Positions 26,168-34,541 of a stretch of 64,000 nt of DNA are shown one piece after another. Position 1 is the first letter of the stretch. Every line of letters starts with the position of its first letter. Origin of the DNA: Aeromonas tecta (GTDB taxonomy: Bacteria; Pseudomonadota; Gammaproteobacteria; Enterobacterales; Aeromonadaceae). Where the stretch lies: the NCBI RefSeq assembly GCF_000820185.1, contig NZ_CDCA01000045.1, forward strand, positions 124,001 to 188,000, read 5' to 3'. Below the pieces are notes generated by a model. The model searched no databases and had not been told where the DNA came from. It was given only the letters and a program-made list of their open reading frames with translations. Made by a program: the position numbers and the translations under genes.

Positions 26168-26196
26168 CTGTGACACTTTTATGACTTTATGACAGG
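26168..26196 (-). promoter_or_regulatory. PhoB box upstream of phoB
   Basis: On the minus strand CTGTCATAAAGTCATAAAAG then TGTCACAG: a consensus CTGTCATAAA half site followed 9-11 bases later by further TCATA/TGTCAC half sites, ending about 50 bases before the phoB start. It supports autoregulation of phoBR. Confidence 0.85.
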
Positions 26197-26219
26197 CGGG
26201 ATAATAAACGTTTTCAGTT

Positions 26220-26630
26220 TCAGTTGGCAGCGGTGCGTTGCAGCAGGTCCCAGCGATTGCCACTGATGTCCTCAAACACCACGACTGTGCCGTAAGACTC
26301 GACGCGGGGCTGTTCACAAAAGTGCACACCATAGGCCTGCATGCGGTGGTAATCGCCCCAGAAATCGTCGGTTTCGAGGAACAGGAAGACCCGGCCGCCG
26401 CCCTGCTGACCGATGGCGGCCTGCTGCTCGGGATTGGCGGCGCGAGCCAGCAGCAGGGCCGATCCCGGGGCGCCTTGCGGGGCAACCAGCACCCAGCGTT
26501 TGCCCGGTTTGCCCGGTTCGTCGAGCTGGCTGTTTTCCAGCAAGGCAAAGCCGAGCCCCTGGGTGAAGAAGGCGATGGCTTCGTCATAATCGGCCACCAG
26601 CAGGGTCAGGGCGCCAAGGTGTTGCGGCAT
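26220..26630 (-). CDS. VOC family (glyoxalase/bleomycin resistance fold) protein
   Basis: A 136-residue single-module VOC protein: LTLLVADYDEAIAFFTQGLG at the start and VVVFEDISGNRWDLLQ at the end give the paired beta-alpha-beta-beta-beta units. Metal ligand positions include H4/E-type residues (EDISGN); whether it is a glyoxalase, dioxygenase or antibiotic-binding protein cannot be told. It is near phoB but on its own transcript, with the Pho box lying between them. Confidence 0.85.
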   Translation of the reverse strand: MPQHLGALTLLVADYDEAIAFFTQGLGFALLENSQLDEPGKPGKRWVLVAPQGAPGSALLLARAANPEQQAAIGQQGGGRVFLFLETDDFWGDYHRMQAYGVHFCEQPRVESYGTVVVFEDISGNRWDLLQRTAAN

Positions 26631-26775
26631 AATGATGCTTCCTTATGGGATGAGGAGCAGGCGACGAGCGCCCGAATTGCGGCGCAGCATAACGGGCTTT
26701 GACCCGCCGATGCCAGCATTGAACCCTGCACGCCGCTATTGAAATGGAGCTCTTGCTGTCGCCGCGCCTTCGCCG

Positions 26776-28062
26776 CTACTCCACTTCGACCCGGTTACGC
26801 CCCTGCTTCTTGGCCTGATAGAGCGCCTCATCGGCCCGTTTAAGCACCCTCTCCAGTGGATCGCCCCGTCGCTCCGCCACCCCGAACGAGGCGGTGATCT
26901 TGAGCCCTAGCGGCCAGTCTGGATACTGTTCCAGCGCCTGCCGGATGCGCTCGGCCAGCGCCTCGGCCCTCGCCTGCTCGTAATGCAGACAGACCAGCAC
27001 GAACTCCTCCCCGCCCCAGCGCACCAGCCGGCAGAGCGCATCACAATGACGCAGCACCTCGCTCACCATGTGCTTGAGCACCTCGTCCCCCATGGGATGA
27101 CCGTGGGCATCGTTGACGCGCTTGAAGTGGTCGATGTCGATGTAGACGAAGGAGAGCGGCATCTCGCCAAGCTCGCTGAGCAACTTCTCGCCGCCGAGTC
27201 GGTTGAGGGCCCCGGTCAGGGGATCGTAGCGGGCCTCCTCCTCGGTGCGGCGGTTCTGTTCACACAGACTCTGGCTCAGCGCCTCGGCCGCCCGCCGCGC
27301 CGCCTTGGCCTTGCGCAACTTGTCGCCGATCAGCAGGTACTGCATCAAAAACAGCAGCACCCCGTAAGTCAGCCAGCCCATCAGCAGGTAACGATAGAAA
27401 TCCCCCGGCTTGCTCCAGCGGCCATAGAATTCCAGTTGTTCCAGTTCAAGCTGATAGTCCCCCGGCCGCATCCTGTCGCCGGAGGCAAACTCGATGGCAT
27501 AGACATGTCGCAGATCCGGCCCCTGCTGCGCCAGCGGGATATTGTACTGCTGCACCCACCAGGAGCTGGGAGCGAACACATCCAGCGCCACGTCCTGCAC
27601 CGTGTTGTAGTCATTGGGACGAAACATCACTTCGTTGAATTTATGGGAGATATCATCCCCCGGCTTTGAATAGCTGGGATCGTAGTTGCGCAAGAACAGC
27701 CGCCAGATCTGGGGCTTTCCCTCCTCGGCCCTGAGCTTGATCCGCATGCCATCGAAGTGGGACAGGTCTATTCCCCGTTCGGGCTCGGTCAGGGTCAAGA
27801 TCATCTCGCAAAAGGGGAACTCGTAGCCTGTTCGCAGTTTGCAGTCGATGGCAGGCTTGCGATCATCGGCGACCAGGGTCGTGACCGAACGCCCGCCCTG
27901 AACGCGATCATCCTGCGCCCTGGCGGACATCTCGGCCGTGGCCAGTATGTTCAACCGGCGCTCGGGCCCGAACTCAAATAGCAGGATCGCCAGCAAACTG
28001 ATGGCCAACAAAAACCAGAACAGCCAATTGGTCACACGAGAATAGGAAGGGATCATCGACAT
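26776..28062 (-). CDS. Membrane-bound GGDEF diguanylate cyclase
   Basis: A 428-residue protein with a membrane helix near 12-32, a periplasmic sensor region of about 190 residues resembling a carbohydrate-binding-like fold (VFAPSSWWVQQYNIPLAQQG, YAIEFASGDRMRPGDYQLEL), a second helix near 235-255 and a C-terminal GGDEF domain. The active site is RWGGEEF with YDPLTGALNR and FKRVNDAHGHPMGDEVL upstream, so it should make cyclic di-GMP. The inhibitory RxxD site is RGDP near the end, not in canonical place. I chose ATG 28062; GTG three bases earlier is also possible. Confidence 0.87.
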   Translation of the reverse strand: MSMIPSYSRVTNWLFWFLLAISLLAILLFEFGPERRLNILATAEMSARAQDDRVQGGRSVTTLVADDRKPAIDCKLRTGYEFPFCEMILTLTEPERGIDLSHFDGMRIKLRAEEGKPQIWRLFLRNYDPSYSKPGDDISHKFNEVMFRPNDYNTVQDVALDVFAPSSWWVQQYNIPLAQQGPDLRHVYAIEFASGDRMRPGDYQLELEQLEFYGRWSKPGDFYRYLLMGWLTYGVLLFLMQYLLIGDKLRKAKAARRAAEALSQSLCEQNRRTEEEARYDPLTGALNRLGGEKLLSELGEMPLSFVYIDIDHFKRVNDAHGHPMGDEVLKHMVSEVLRHCDALCRLVRWGGEEFVLVCLHYEQARAEALAERIRQALEQYPDWPLGLKITASFGVAERRGDPLERVLKRADEALYQAKKQGRNRVEVE

Positions 28063-28134
28063 CACACCTAAACAAGAGCTTTGACTCTACACCCTGTTAT
28101 CCGGAGCCAACCTGATCCAGATCCAAAGGTGTTA

Positions 28135-28260
28135 TTACACGCGCCTCAAATACGCCTTTAACTGCTGGCTCAGCCAGCGCTCAACATCATCCATCCGTTC
28201 ACGATAGAGCACTCCATGCCATGGAAAAATAACGAAAAAAAGGTGTTCGAACGACTCATA
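28135..28260 (-). other. Short open frame with protein-like sequence, no good start
   Basis: On the minus strand a 41-codon frame ends in TAA and reads FFVIFPWHGVLYRERMDDVE then RWLSQQLKAYLRRV. The amphipathic end looks coded, but the only starts are a GTG (25 codons) or internal ATG (19 codons), each without a ribosome binding site. It lies between the AcoR-type gene and the GGDEF gene on the same strand. It may be a remnant or a small protein; I cannot decide. Confidence 0.25.
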
Positions 28261-28292
28261 CTACACAAGCAAAATACAAAGTGACAGAGGCC

Positions 28293-29936
28293 TCAATCCC
28301 CTTCTTTCAACACCCGATAGAGGGTAGTCCGACTAATGCCAAGGCGCCGCGCCGCCTCGCTCACATTACCAGCGCATGCCACCAGCGTCTGTTGCACCCG
28401 CAGCCGGTTTTGCGCTCTCAGAGTGGTGACGCCCTCCCCCAGGGCCGGGAAGTGAAAGGCGGGTTGCCCCTCGGGCAGATGCAGGTGGGCGGGCCCTATC
28501 CAGCCCTGTCCCTCCGCCAGCACGCAGGCCACCTCCAGCACCTGCTTGAGCTGGCGCACGTTGCCGGGCAGCGGATGCGCAAGCAGTTGCTGCTCTGCCT
28601 CAGCAGTCAGGCGCAGCGCCGGGTCCATCTCCGCAAGCAGACGCTGCATCAACACCTGCCGCTCGGCCAGCGGCCGCTCTCGCAGCGGTGCCAACGATTG
28701 GCGCCAACCGCAGATGCGGTAATAGAGATCCTCGCGAAAGGTGCCGGCCTGCACCATGGCAGCCAGATCCCGGTGGCTGGCGCTGACCAGCCAGAAATCC
28801 ACAGCTTCAGCCTTGTGGCTGCCGACCGGGGTGACGGCCCGCTCCTGCAACACCCGCAGTAACCGGGTCTGGGCCAGCAGCGGTAATTCACCAATCTCAT
28901 CGAGCATCAGGATGCCGCCGTGGGCCGCCCGCAAGTAGCCCTGACTGCCCTGGCTGCGGGCACCGCTAAAGGCGCCACCCACATAGCCAAACAGCTCGGC
29001 TTCCACCAGATCCGCCGGCAGGGCGCCGCAGTTGACGCACACCAGCGGTTGCGCCTGCCGGCTCGACTGGCGATGCAGCGCCCGCACCAGATGCTCCTTG
29101 CCACTGCCGGTCTCCCCCTCGACGAGTAAAGAAATGCCCCGCTCCAGCATCTTGAGAGACACAGGTATCGCCACTTGGCGAGCCGATGCCAAAGGCTCTG
29201 GCACCAAGTGCAGACCACGGCGCTCACGCAGCAGTTGCCGCCCATTGAAGGGATACTGGCCGAGCCAGAGACGCCCGGTCCGGTTGGCGCCGAGCAATTT
29301 CCCCGCCTCCCCCAGCAGCAACCGAGCCGACCAGAGGCTCTGGGGCTCCAGATCCACCAGCCAGCCCGGTTGGCGAGCCAAAAAGGCATTCTCGAGGGTC
29401 ATGGCCAGCAGCCGTACCGTGCCCAGCATGTCGCCGCCGTGATGGGCCGCATCGGTGGAGATGTCGAGCACCCCAAGCAGGCTGCCATCTGGGCCGAGCA
29501 GCGGGCTGGCGCTGCAGCTGAGAAAACTGTGTTGGGCGAAGAAGTGCTGGGCGCCGAGCACCTGCACCTCGCTCAGTTCGGCCAGCGCGGTGCCGATGGC
29601 GTTGGTACCCTTGCTCGCCTCCCCCCAGCGGGCGCCGCTGCGCAGGAAGATACGCTCGGCGTGACGGGCGAAGCCATCATCGCCACTGGCCGCCAGGATG
29701 GCCCCCTCGGCGTCGCAGAGCAGCAGCCGGCAGGGCCGCCCGGCCAGCAGCTGGGCAAACAGCGGCAGCACGAAACGCTGGAAACAGGCGATGAGCTCGC
29801 GGCTCGCCTCCAGCCGGGCCGACAACTCTCCCTGGGGCAGCAAGTCCAGCTCGGCGCTCTGCTGACGGCTGAGCCCCTGATGCAGACAGCGCTGCCACGA
29901 GCGTTGTATGGGGCTGGATACGGGGTGTTCGCTCAT
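28293..29936 (-). CDS. Sigma-54-dependent activator, AcoR/AdhR type
   Basis: A 547-residue enhancer-binding protein. An N-terminal GAF-type sensor (about 60-190, with GARWGEASKGTNAIGTALAE) is followed by an AAA+ domain: Walker A GETGSGKE (274-281), Walker B ILMLDEIGELPL, and the sigma-54 contact loop GAFSGA (321-326), where Ser replaces the usual Thr. A Fis-type helix-turn-helix ends the protein (NVSEAARRLGISRTTLYRVL). It lies divergent to an aldehyde dehydrogenase whose promoter has a perfect -24/-12 site, so it is almost certainly its activator, responding to an aldehyde or alcohol. Confidence 0.92.
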   Translation of the reverse strand: MSEHPVSSPIQRSWQRCLHQGLSRQQSAELDLLPQGELSARLEASRELIACFQRFVLPLFAQLLAGRPCRLLLCDAEGAILAASGDDGFARHAERIFLRSGARWGEASKGTNAIGTALAELSEVQVLGAQHFFAQHSFLSCSASPLLGPDGSLLGVLDISTDAAHHGGDMLGTVRLLAMTLENAFLARQPGWLVDLEPQSLWSARLLLGEAGKLLGANRTGRLWLGQYPFNGRQLLRERRGLHLVPEPLASARQVAIPVSLKMLERGISLLVEGETGSGKEHLVRALHRQSSRQAQPLVCVNCGALPADLVEAELFGYVGGAFSGARSQGSQGYLRAAHGGILMLDEIGELPLLAQTRLLRVLQERAVTPVGSHKAEAVDFWLVSASHRDLAAMVQAGTFREDLYYRICGWRQSLAPLRERPLAERQVLMQRLLAEMDPALRLTAEAEQQLLAHPLPGNVRQLKQVLEVACVLAEGQGWIGPAHLHLPEGQPAFHFPALGEGVTTLRAQNRLRVQQTLVACAGNVSEAARRLGISRTTLYRVLKEGD

Positions 29937-29945
29937 CGGGCCTCC

Positions 29946-29993
29946 TGTTCAAAAAGGGCACAGCTGTTCGGGCACTTGTCCAGAAACGGTACA
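29946..29993 (+). promoter_or_regulatory. Paired upstream activator elements
   Basis: TGTTCAAAAAGGGCACA (29946-29962) and TGTCCAGAAACGGTACA (29977-29993) share the pattern TGTyCAnAAnsGGyACA and TGT-N11-ACA. Their starts are 31 bases apart, three helical turns, and they lie about 100-145 bases before the sigma-54 promoter, the expected place for an AcoR-type activator. Confidence 0.7.
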
Positions 29994-30090
29994 GTCAGCA
30001 CTGCGCAATCGGGCTCATTGGTTAATCAAGATACGATGCTACACCCCATTTGATAACGTTTTTGTAACTTTTTATGACTCATCAGACCCG

Positions 30091-30108
30091 CTGGCACGCC
30101 CCTTGCGA
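30091..30108 (+). promoter_or_regulatory. Sigma-54 promoter of the aldehyde dehydrogenase gene
   Basis: CTGGCACGCCCCTTGCGA matches TGGCACG-N4-TTGC exactly, with GG and GC ten bases apart. It ends 63 bases before the start codon. Confidence 0.93.
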
Positions 30109-30171
30109 TAGCCGGTGGCACAGTGACGATCCGCTCTCGCAGACCCCAAGACCACACATAAGGATAATGAG

Positions 30172-31689
30172 ATGATTTATACCGCTCCCGGCCAGGCAGG
30201 CGCTCTGGTCAGCTTCAAGTCCCGTTACGACAACTTCATCGGTGGCGACTGGGTGGCACCCCGCGCCGGGCGTTACTTCGAAAACATCTCCCCCGTGGAT
30301 GGCCGGGTGTTCTGCGAGGTGGCCCGCTCCGATGCCGCCGACATCGAGCTAGCGCTGGATGCCGCCCACAAGGCCTTCGCCAGCTGGAGCAAGACCAGCG
30401 TCACCGAGCGCAGCAACCTGCTGCTGCGCATCGCCGATCGCATCGAGCAAAACATAGAACGGCTCGCCGTCGCCGAGACCTGGGAGAACGGCAAGGCGGT
30501 GCGCGAGACCCTGGCCGCCGACCTGCCGCTGGTGGTGGATCACTTCCGCTACTTCGCTGGCTGCATCCGCGCCCAGGAGGGCTCAGCCGCCGAGCTGGAT
30601 CAAAACACCGTGAGCTACCACTTCAAGGAGCCCATCGGCGTGGTCGGCCAGATCATCCCCTGGAACTTCCCGCTGCTGATGGCGACCTGGAAGCTAGCCC
30701 CCGTGCTCGCAGCCGGTTGCTGTAGCGTGCTCAAGCCCGCCGAGCAGACCCCGGTCACCATCATGTTGTTGATGGATCTCATCAAGGATCTGCTGCCCCC
30801 TGGCGTGGTCAATGTGGTCAATGGTTTTGGCAACGAGGCCGGTCAGGCCCTCGCCACCAGCGATCGGATCCAGAAGCTCGCCTTCACCGGTTCGACTGAA
30901 ATTGGCGCCCATATACTGCGCTGCGCCGCCGACAAGATGATCCCCTCCACCGTGGAGCTGGGCGGCAAGTCCCCCAACATCTACTTCGCCGACGTGATGC
31001 AGCACGAGAGCCAGTACATCGACAAGGCGGTGGAGGGTATGCTGATGACCTTCTTCAATCAGGGGGAGGTGTGCACCTGCCCCTCCCGCGCCCTGGTGCA
31101 AGAAAGTATTTATGATGACTTTATGGAGCGGGTGCTGGCCCGTGCCCACACCATAGTGCAGGGCAACCCCCTCGACACTGCGACTCAGGTGGGGGCCCAG
31201 GTCTCCCGCGAGCAGTACGACAAGATCCTGAGCTACATGGAGATTGGTCGTGGCGAGGGGGCAAAGATGCTGATCGGCGGCAACGCCGCCAAAGTGAGCG
31301 GGCTGGAGGGGGGCTTCTACATCCAGCCCACCATCTTCCACGGCCAGAACAAGATGCGGGTGTTCCAGGAGGAGATCTTCGGCCCGGCGCTCGGGGTCAC
31401 CACCTTCAAGAACGAGGCGGAGGCACTGGCGATTGCCAACGACACCCAGTATGGCCTCGGTGCGGGGCTCTGGACCCGGGACAGCAACTTGGCCTGGCGC
31501 ATGGGCCGTGGCATCCAGGCCGGCCGGGTCTGGATCAACTGCTATCACGCCTATCCGGCCCACGCGGCCTTCGGCGGCTACAAGAAGTCGGGGATAGGCC
31601 GCGAGACCCACAAGATGATGCTGGATCACTACCAGAACACCAAAAACCTGCTGGTAAGCCACGACATCAACCCGCTCGGCTTCTTCTGA
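30172..31689 (+). CDS. aldB: NAD(P)-dependent aldehyde dehydrogenase, AldB/ExaC type
   Basis: A 505-residue ALDH. The cofactor segment [28 protein letters not shown], the base E262 in VELGGKSPN and the catalytic cysteine C301 in [11 protein letters not shown] are all present; the double-cysteine CTC is typical of the acetaldehyde-oxidising AldB/ExaC/AcoD group. It oxidises acetaldehyde or other short aldehydes to acids. AAGGATAATGAG precedes the ATG. Expression should depend on sigma-54 and the divergent AcoR-type activator. A single gene with its own terminator. Confidence 0.92.
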   Translation: MIYTAPGQAGALVSFKSRYDNFIGGDWVAPRAGRYFENISPVDGRVFCEVARSDAADIELALDAAHKAFASWSKTSVTERSNLLLRIADRIEQNIERLAVAETWENGKAVRETLAADLPLVVDHFRYFAGCIRAQEGSAAELDQNTVSYHFKEPIGVVGQIIPWNFPLLMATWKLAPVLAAGCCSVLKPAEQTPVTIMLLMDLIKDLLPPGVVNVVNGFGNEAGQALATSDRIQKLAFTGSTEIGAHILRCAADKMIPSTVELGGKSPNIYFADVMQHESQYIDKAVEGMLMTFFNQGEVCTCPSRALVQESIYDDFMERVLARAHTIVQGNPLDTATQVGAQVSREQYDKILSYMEIGRGEGAKMLIGGNAAKVSGLEGGFYIQPTIFHGQNKMRVFQEEIFGPALGVTTFKNEAEALAIANDTQYGLGAGLWTRDSNLAWRMGRGIQAGRVWINCYHAYPAHAAFGGYKKSGIGRETHKMMLDHYQNTKNLLVSHDINPLGFF

Positions 31690-31713
31690 TTACAAACGGA
31701 GAGGCACATAGCC

Positions 31714-31742
31714 AGAGGGCGCCTAGCAGGCTCCCTCTTTTT
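31714..31742 (+). terminator. Terminator after aldB
   Basis: AGAGGG-GCCT and AGGC-CCCTCT arms, each with a one-base mismatch bulge, followed by TTTTT. Confidence 0.8.
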
Positions 31743-31789
31743 ATTCGTTTAATCCCGCTGGCCGCTTTTGCCGTGCGGCCTGCCTGCGT

Positions 31790-32581
31790 TTAGCTGCCCG
31801 GGTGGGCCAGCTGCTGGCGGTAGCGCTGGGGAGAGCAGCCGAGCTCCCGGTTGAACATGGCGATAAAGGCGGAGGTGGAGCCGTAGCCGAGGCGCCAGCC
31901 AATTTCTTGAATGGGCAACTCCCCCTTGAGCCAGGCCAGCGCCTTCAATAGCCGCAGCCGCCCCCGCCACTGACCGAAATTCATCCCCAATTCCCGCACG
32001 CAGCGCCGGGCCAGGGTGCGCTCGGTGCTGTGCAGCTGCTCGGCCCACTGGGCCAGGGTGCGCGGATCGGCGGGGTCACTGCGCAGGGCCGCCAGCATGG
32101 GAGCCAGCAGCTTGTCCTGACTCATGGGCAGATAGCTCTCCTGGCAGCGGGTGTGGGCGAGTTTTTCCACCAGCAGCTCGGCCTGCCGCTGGTCCCACTC
32201 ATCCTGCATGTGGCCGAGTCGCCGTTCGCAAAAATCCGTCAGCATGGCGCGAATGAGCGGCGTCATCTCCAGCAGCCTGGGCTCGCTGGGCAGCCTGGCG
32301 GCCAGGGCATGATTGACGTAGATGGAGGTGTAGGCCAGCGCCTGCTGGTTGTAGGAGGCGTGCTCCAGGTTGGCGGGCACCCAGATGAGGTAATCCGCCG
32401 GCGCCACCAGCCGCTGCTCGTCCAGCACGATCTCCATCACCCCGAGGCTTATCATGCTGAGCTGGCCCCAGGGGTGGCTGTGGGGGGCACAGGCGCTGTC
32501 GGCCTGGATCTGCTGATAGCGCAGGTAGAGCGGATTGGGCTCCGGCAGCTCCAGATCCCGCGGGTGATAGTGGTGCGCCAT
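31790..32581 (-). CDS. AraC family transcriptional regulator with cupin sensor
   Basis: A 263-residue regulator. The N-terminal cupin begins with YLRYQQIQADSACAPHSHPW (metal/ligand-type histidines) and runs to about residue 130; the C-terminal AraC domain has two helix-turn-helices (TLAQWAEQLHSTERTLARRC and LPIQEIGWRLGYGSTSAFIA) ending in SPQRYR. I start at 32581 (MAHHYHPRDLEL); the longer frame to 32722 reads as non-coding. The gene is divergent to an EamA transporter and probably controls it, a common pairing in proteobacteria. Confidence 0.9.
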   Translation of the reverse strand: MAHHYHPRDLELPEPNPLYLRYQQIQADSACAPHSHPWGQLSMISLGVMEIVLDEQRLVAPADYLIWVPANLEHASYNQQALAYTSIYVNHALAARLPSEPRLLEMTPLIRAMLTDFCERRLGHMQDEWDQRQAELLVEKLAHTRCQESYLPMSQDKLLAPMLAALRSDPADPRTLAQWAEQLHSTERTLARRCVRELGMNFGQWRGRLRLLKALAWLKGELPIQEIGWRLGYGSTSAFIAMFNRELGCSPQRYRQQLAHPGS

Positions 32582-32818
32582 CAATCTTGCCTCTGGTTGG
32601 GAAAATGACCCGCGCTCCCGCCGATGCGGATGCCATCCCTGTTGGATGGCACTGGCAGAGCAGACGGGACGAGCCCCGTTTCGCAGCTGGCCTCTGCCTC
32701 TGACACAGAGGAGCTTGGACATGGGTTGTCCTTTCTGCGGGATAGATTGTCAGTTTTACGTTACTTCACAATAGAAAGACAGGGGTAGACTACCAACCTG
32801 ACATTAAAGGAGTCATCC

Positions 32819-33718
32819 ATGCGTCTCTTCTCCCCCCTCCTGTTTCCCCTGATGGCGGTGCTGATCTGGGCCACCAACACCGTGGTCTCCAAGGCCGCGG
32901 CCGGCGTGGTCGACCCCGCCGCCATCTCGTTTTATCGCTGGGTGCTCGCCGCCCTGGCCCTGTCGCCGTTCTGCCTGCCGCAGCTTTGGCGCCGCCGCGC
33001 CGAGTTTCGTCCCTGGCTCGGCAAGCTGCTGGTGCTCTCCCTGCTCGGCATGGTGCTCTATCAGTGCCTGGCCTACTACGCCGCCCACAGCACCTCGGCC
33101 ACCAACATGGGGGTGATAGGCTCCCTGCTGCCGCTGCTGACCCTGCTGATCGGCGCCGGCTTCTTCGGCCAGAAGCCCGGCAAGCAGGCGCTGGTGGGCA
33201 TGAGCGTCTCCCTGTTCGGGGTGTTCTGGCTGCTGAGCCAGGGCCAGCCACTGGCGCTGCTCCACAACGGCATCAACCCCGGGGATGGCATGATGCTGCT
33301 GGGGGCGGCCAGTTATGCGCTCTATGGCCTGTTGATCCGCCGCTGGCAGCTGCCGTTCGGCCCCTGGCTCAACCTCTATGTGCAGATCCTGCTGGCGGTG
33401 CTGCTGCTCGTCCCGGTCGCCTTCAGCGCAGATTCGCTGGTAGTGCCGCGGGAGGGCTGGAGCATGGTGCTGTTCGCCGGGCTCGCCTCCTCCCTGCTGG
33501 CGGCCTACTGCTGGATGCGTGGCCTCGCCAGCCTCGGGGCGGAGCGCACCTCGGTGTTTATGAACCTGATCCCGCTGTTCACCGCCATGATCGCCGTCAC
33601 CAGCCTGGGGGAACCCATCCACGGCTATCATTTGCTCGGCGGCGGCCTCATTCTCGGCGGTGTCATGTGCTCCCAGATCAAGATGAGGCGGCGAACTCCT
33701 CTATTGGAGGAAGCTTAA
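32819..33718 (+). CDS. EamA/DMT family transporter
   Basis: A 299-residue inner-membrane protein with ten predicted helices in two EamA repeats: the first has PLMAVLIWATNTVVSKAAAG and AISFYRWVLAALAL, the second GMVLLGAASYALYGLLIRRW-like and SVFMNLIPLFTAMIAV. DMT exporters move amino acids, purines or other small metabolites. AAAGGAGTCATCC precedes the ATG. It is divergent to the AraC regulator, with 237 bases between, and has its own terminator. The substrate is unknown. Confidence 0.88.
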   Translation: MRLFSPLLFPLMAVLIWATNTVVSKAAAGVVDPAAISFYRWVLAALALSPFCLPQLWRRRAEFRPWLGKLLVLSLLGMVLYQCLAYYAAHSTSATNMGVIGSLLPLLTLLIGAGFFGQKPGKQALVGMSVSLFGVFWLLSQGQPLALLHNGINPGDGMMLLGAASYALYGLLIRRWQLPFGPWLNLYVQILLAVLLLVPVAFSADSLVVPREGWSMVLFAGLASSLLAAYCWMRGLASLGAERTSVFMNLIPLFTAMIAVTSLGEPIHGYHLLGGGLILGGVMCSQIKMRRRTPLLEEA

Positions 33719-33777
33719 GCAGCAGAAGTGGAATGAATTTCCATAAAAATCGATAGGGTACGCTGCCAGATAGCGCT

Positions 33778-33815
33778 AAAAACAACGAGGGAGCCTGGGC
33801 TCCCTCGTTGTTTTT
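33778..33815. terminator. Bidirectional terminator
   Basis: AACAACGAGGGAGCC/GGCTCCCTCGTTGTT, perfect 15-base arms with A and T flanks, between the convergent EamA and response-regulator genes. Confidence 0.95.
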
Positions 33816-33845
33816 ACTCCTGTGACCGCGACTCGCTTTTGCGAC

Positions 33846-34538
33846 TCAGCCGCTGCGGCGCCAGTGATAACGCCGCTCCGGTCGGCCGCGCTGGCCGTAG
33901 TTGAGATCCACATCCAGCTTGTCCTCGGACTCCAGAAACTCCAGATAGCGGCGCGCCGTGGTACGACTCAAGGAGAGGCGCAGCGCCACCGTGTCGGTGG
34001 AAAACGCCGTGTCCGGCTCCCCGGCCAGCAACTCCAGCACCTGGCGCAGGGTGATGGCGTCGATGCCCTTGGGGGTATCGCGCACCTCCCTCGACTGAAT
34101 GCGGCCCTTGCCCATCAGCCGATCCAGATCGCTCTGCTCCAGCAGGCCACGCTCGCACAGGCGGCGATGCAGGGTCAGGATCTCATCCAGGCTCTGCTGG
34201 ATGCGAAACAGCCGCAGCGGCTTGATGATGTAGTCCTGCACCCCGAGATTCAGAGCCTGCTGTATGGTCTCCACGTCACAAGACGCGGTGACCATCACCA
34301 CGAACACCTCGCGGTTGTGGTTGCGCAGCCGGTTCACCCACTCCAGCCCGGAGCCATCGGGCAGGGAGATGTCGACGATCAGCAGTTGAGGTTCGGTGGC
34401 GCGCAGCATGAGATCGGCCTGGGCCAGGCTCTCGGCCCGCCCCAGCAGGGAGTAACCCGCGTTCGAGGAGACCAGCTCGCCAAGGATGGCCCCGATCCGC
34501 TCGTCGTCCTCGATAATAAGCGTGAAAATTGGCTTCAT
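33846..34538 (-). CDS. CitB/DcuR-type response regulator
   Basis: A 230-residue regulator with a receiver domain (acidic pocket E10-D11-D12, phosphoacceptor D56 in LLIVDISLPDGSG, T84 and K106) and a C-terminal winged helix of the CitB/DcuR kind (ITLRQVLELLAGEPDTAFST, VALRLSLSRTTARRYLEFL). It is phosphorylated by the sensor kinase encoded 3 bases upstream and probably activates the malate transporter/malic enzyme genes in the same cluster. It is the last gene of the four-gene minus-strand set. Confidence 0.9.
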   Translation of the reverse strand: MKPIFTLIIEDDERIGAILGELVSSNAGYSLLGRAESLAQADLMLRATEPQLLIVDISLPDGSGLEWVNRLRNHNREVFVVMVTASCDVETIQQALNLGVQDYIIKPLRLFRIQQSLDEILTLHRRLCERGLLEQSDLDRLMGKGRIQSREVRDTPKGIDAITLRQVLELLAGEPDTAFSTDTVALRLSLSRTTARRYLEFLESEDKLDVDLNYGQRGRPERRYHWRRSG

Positions 34539-34541
34539 GAC

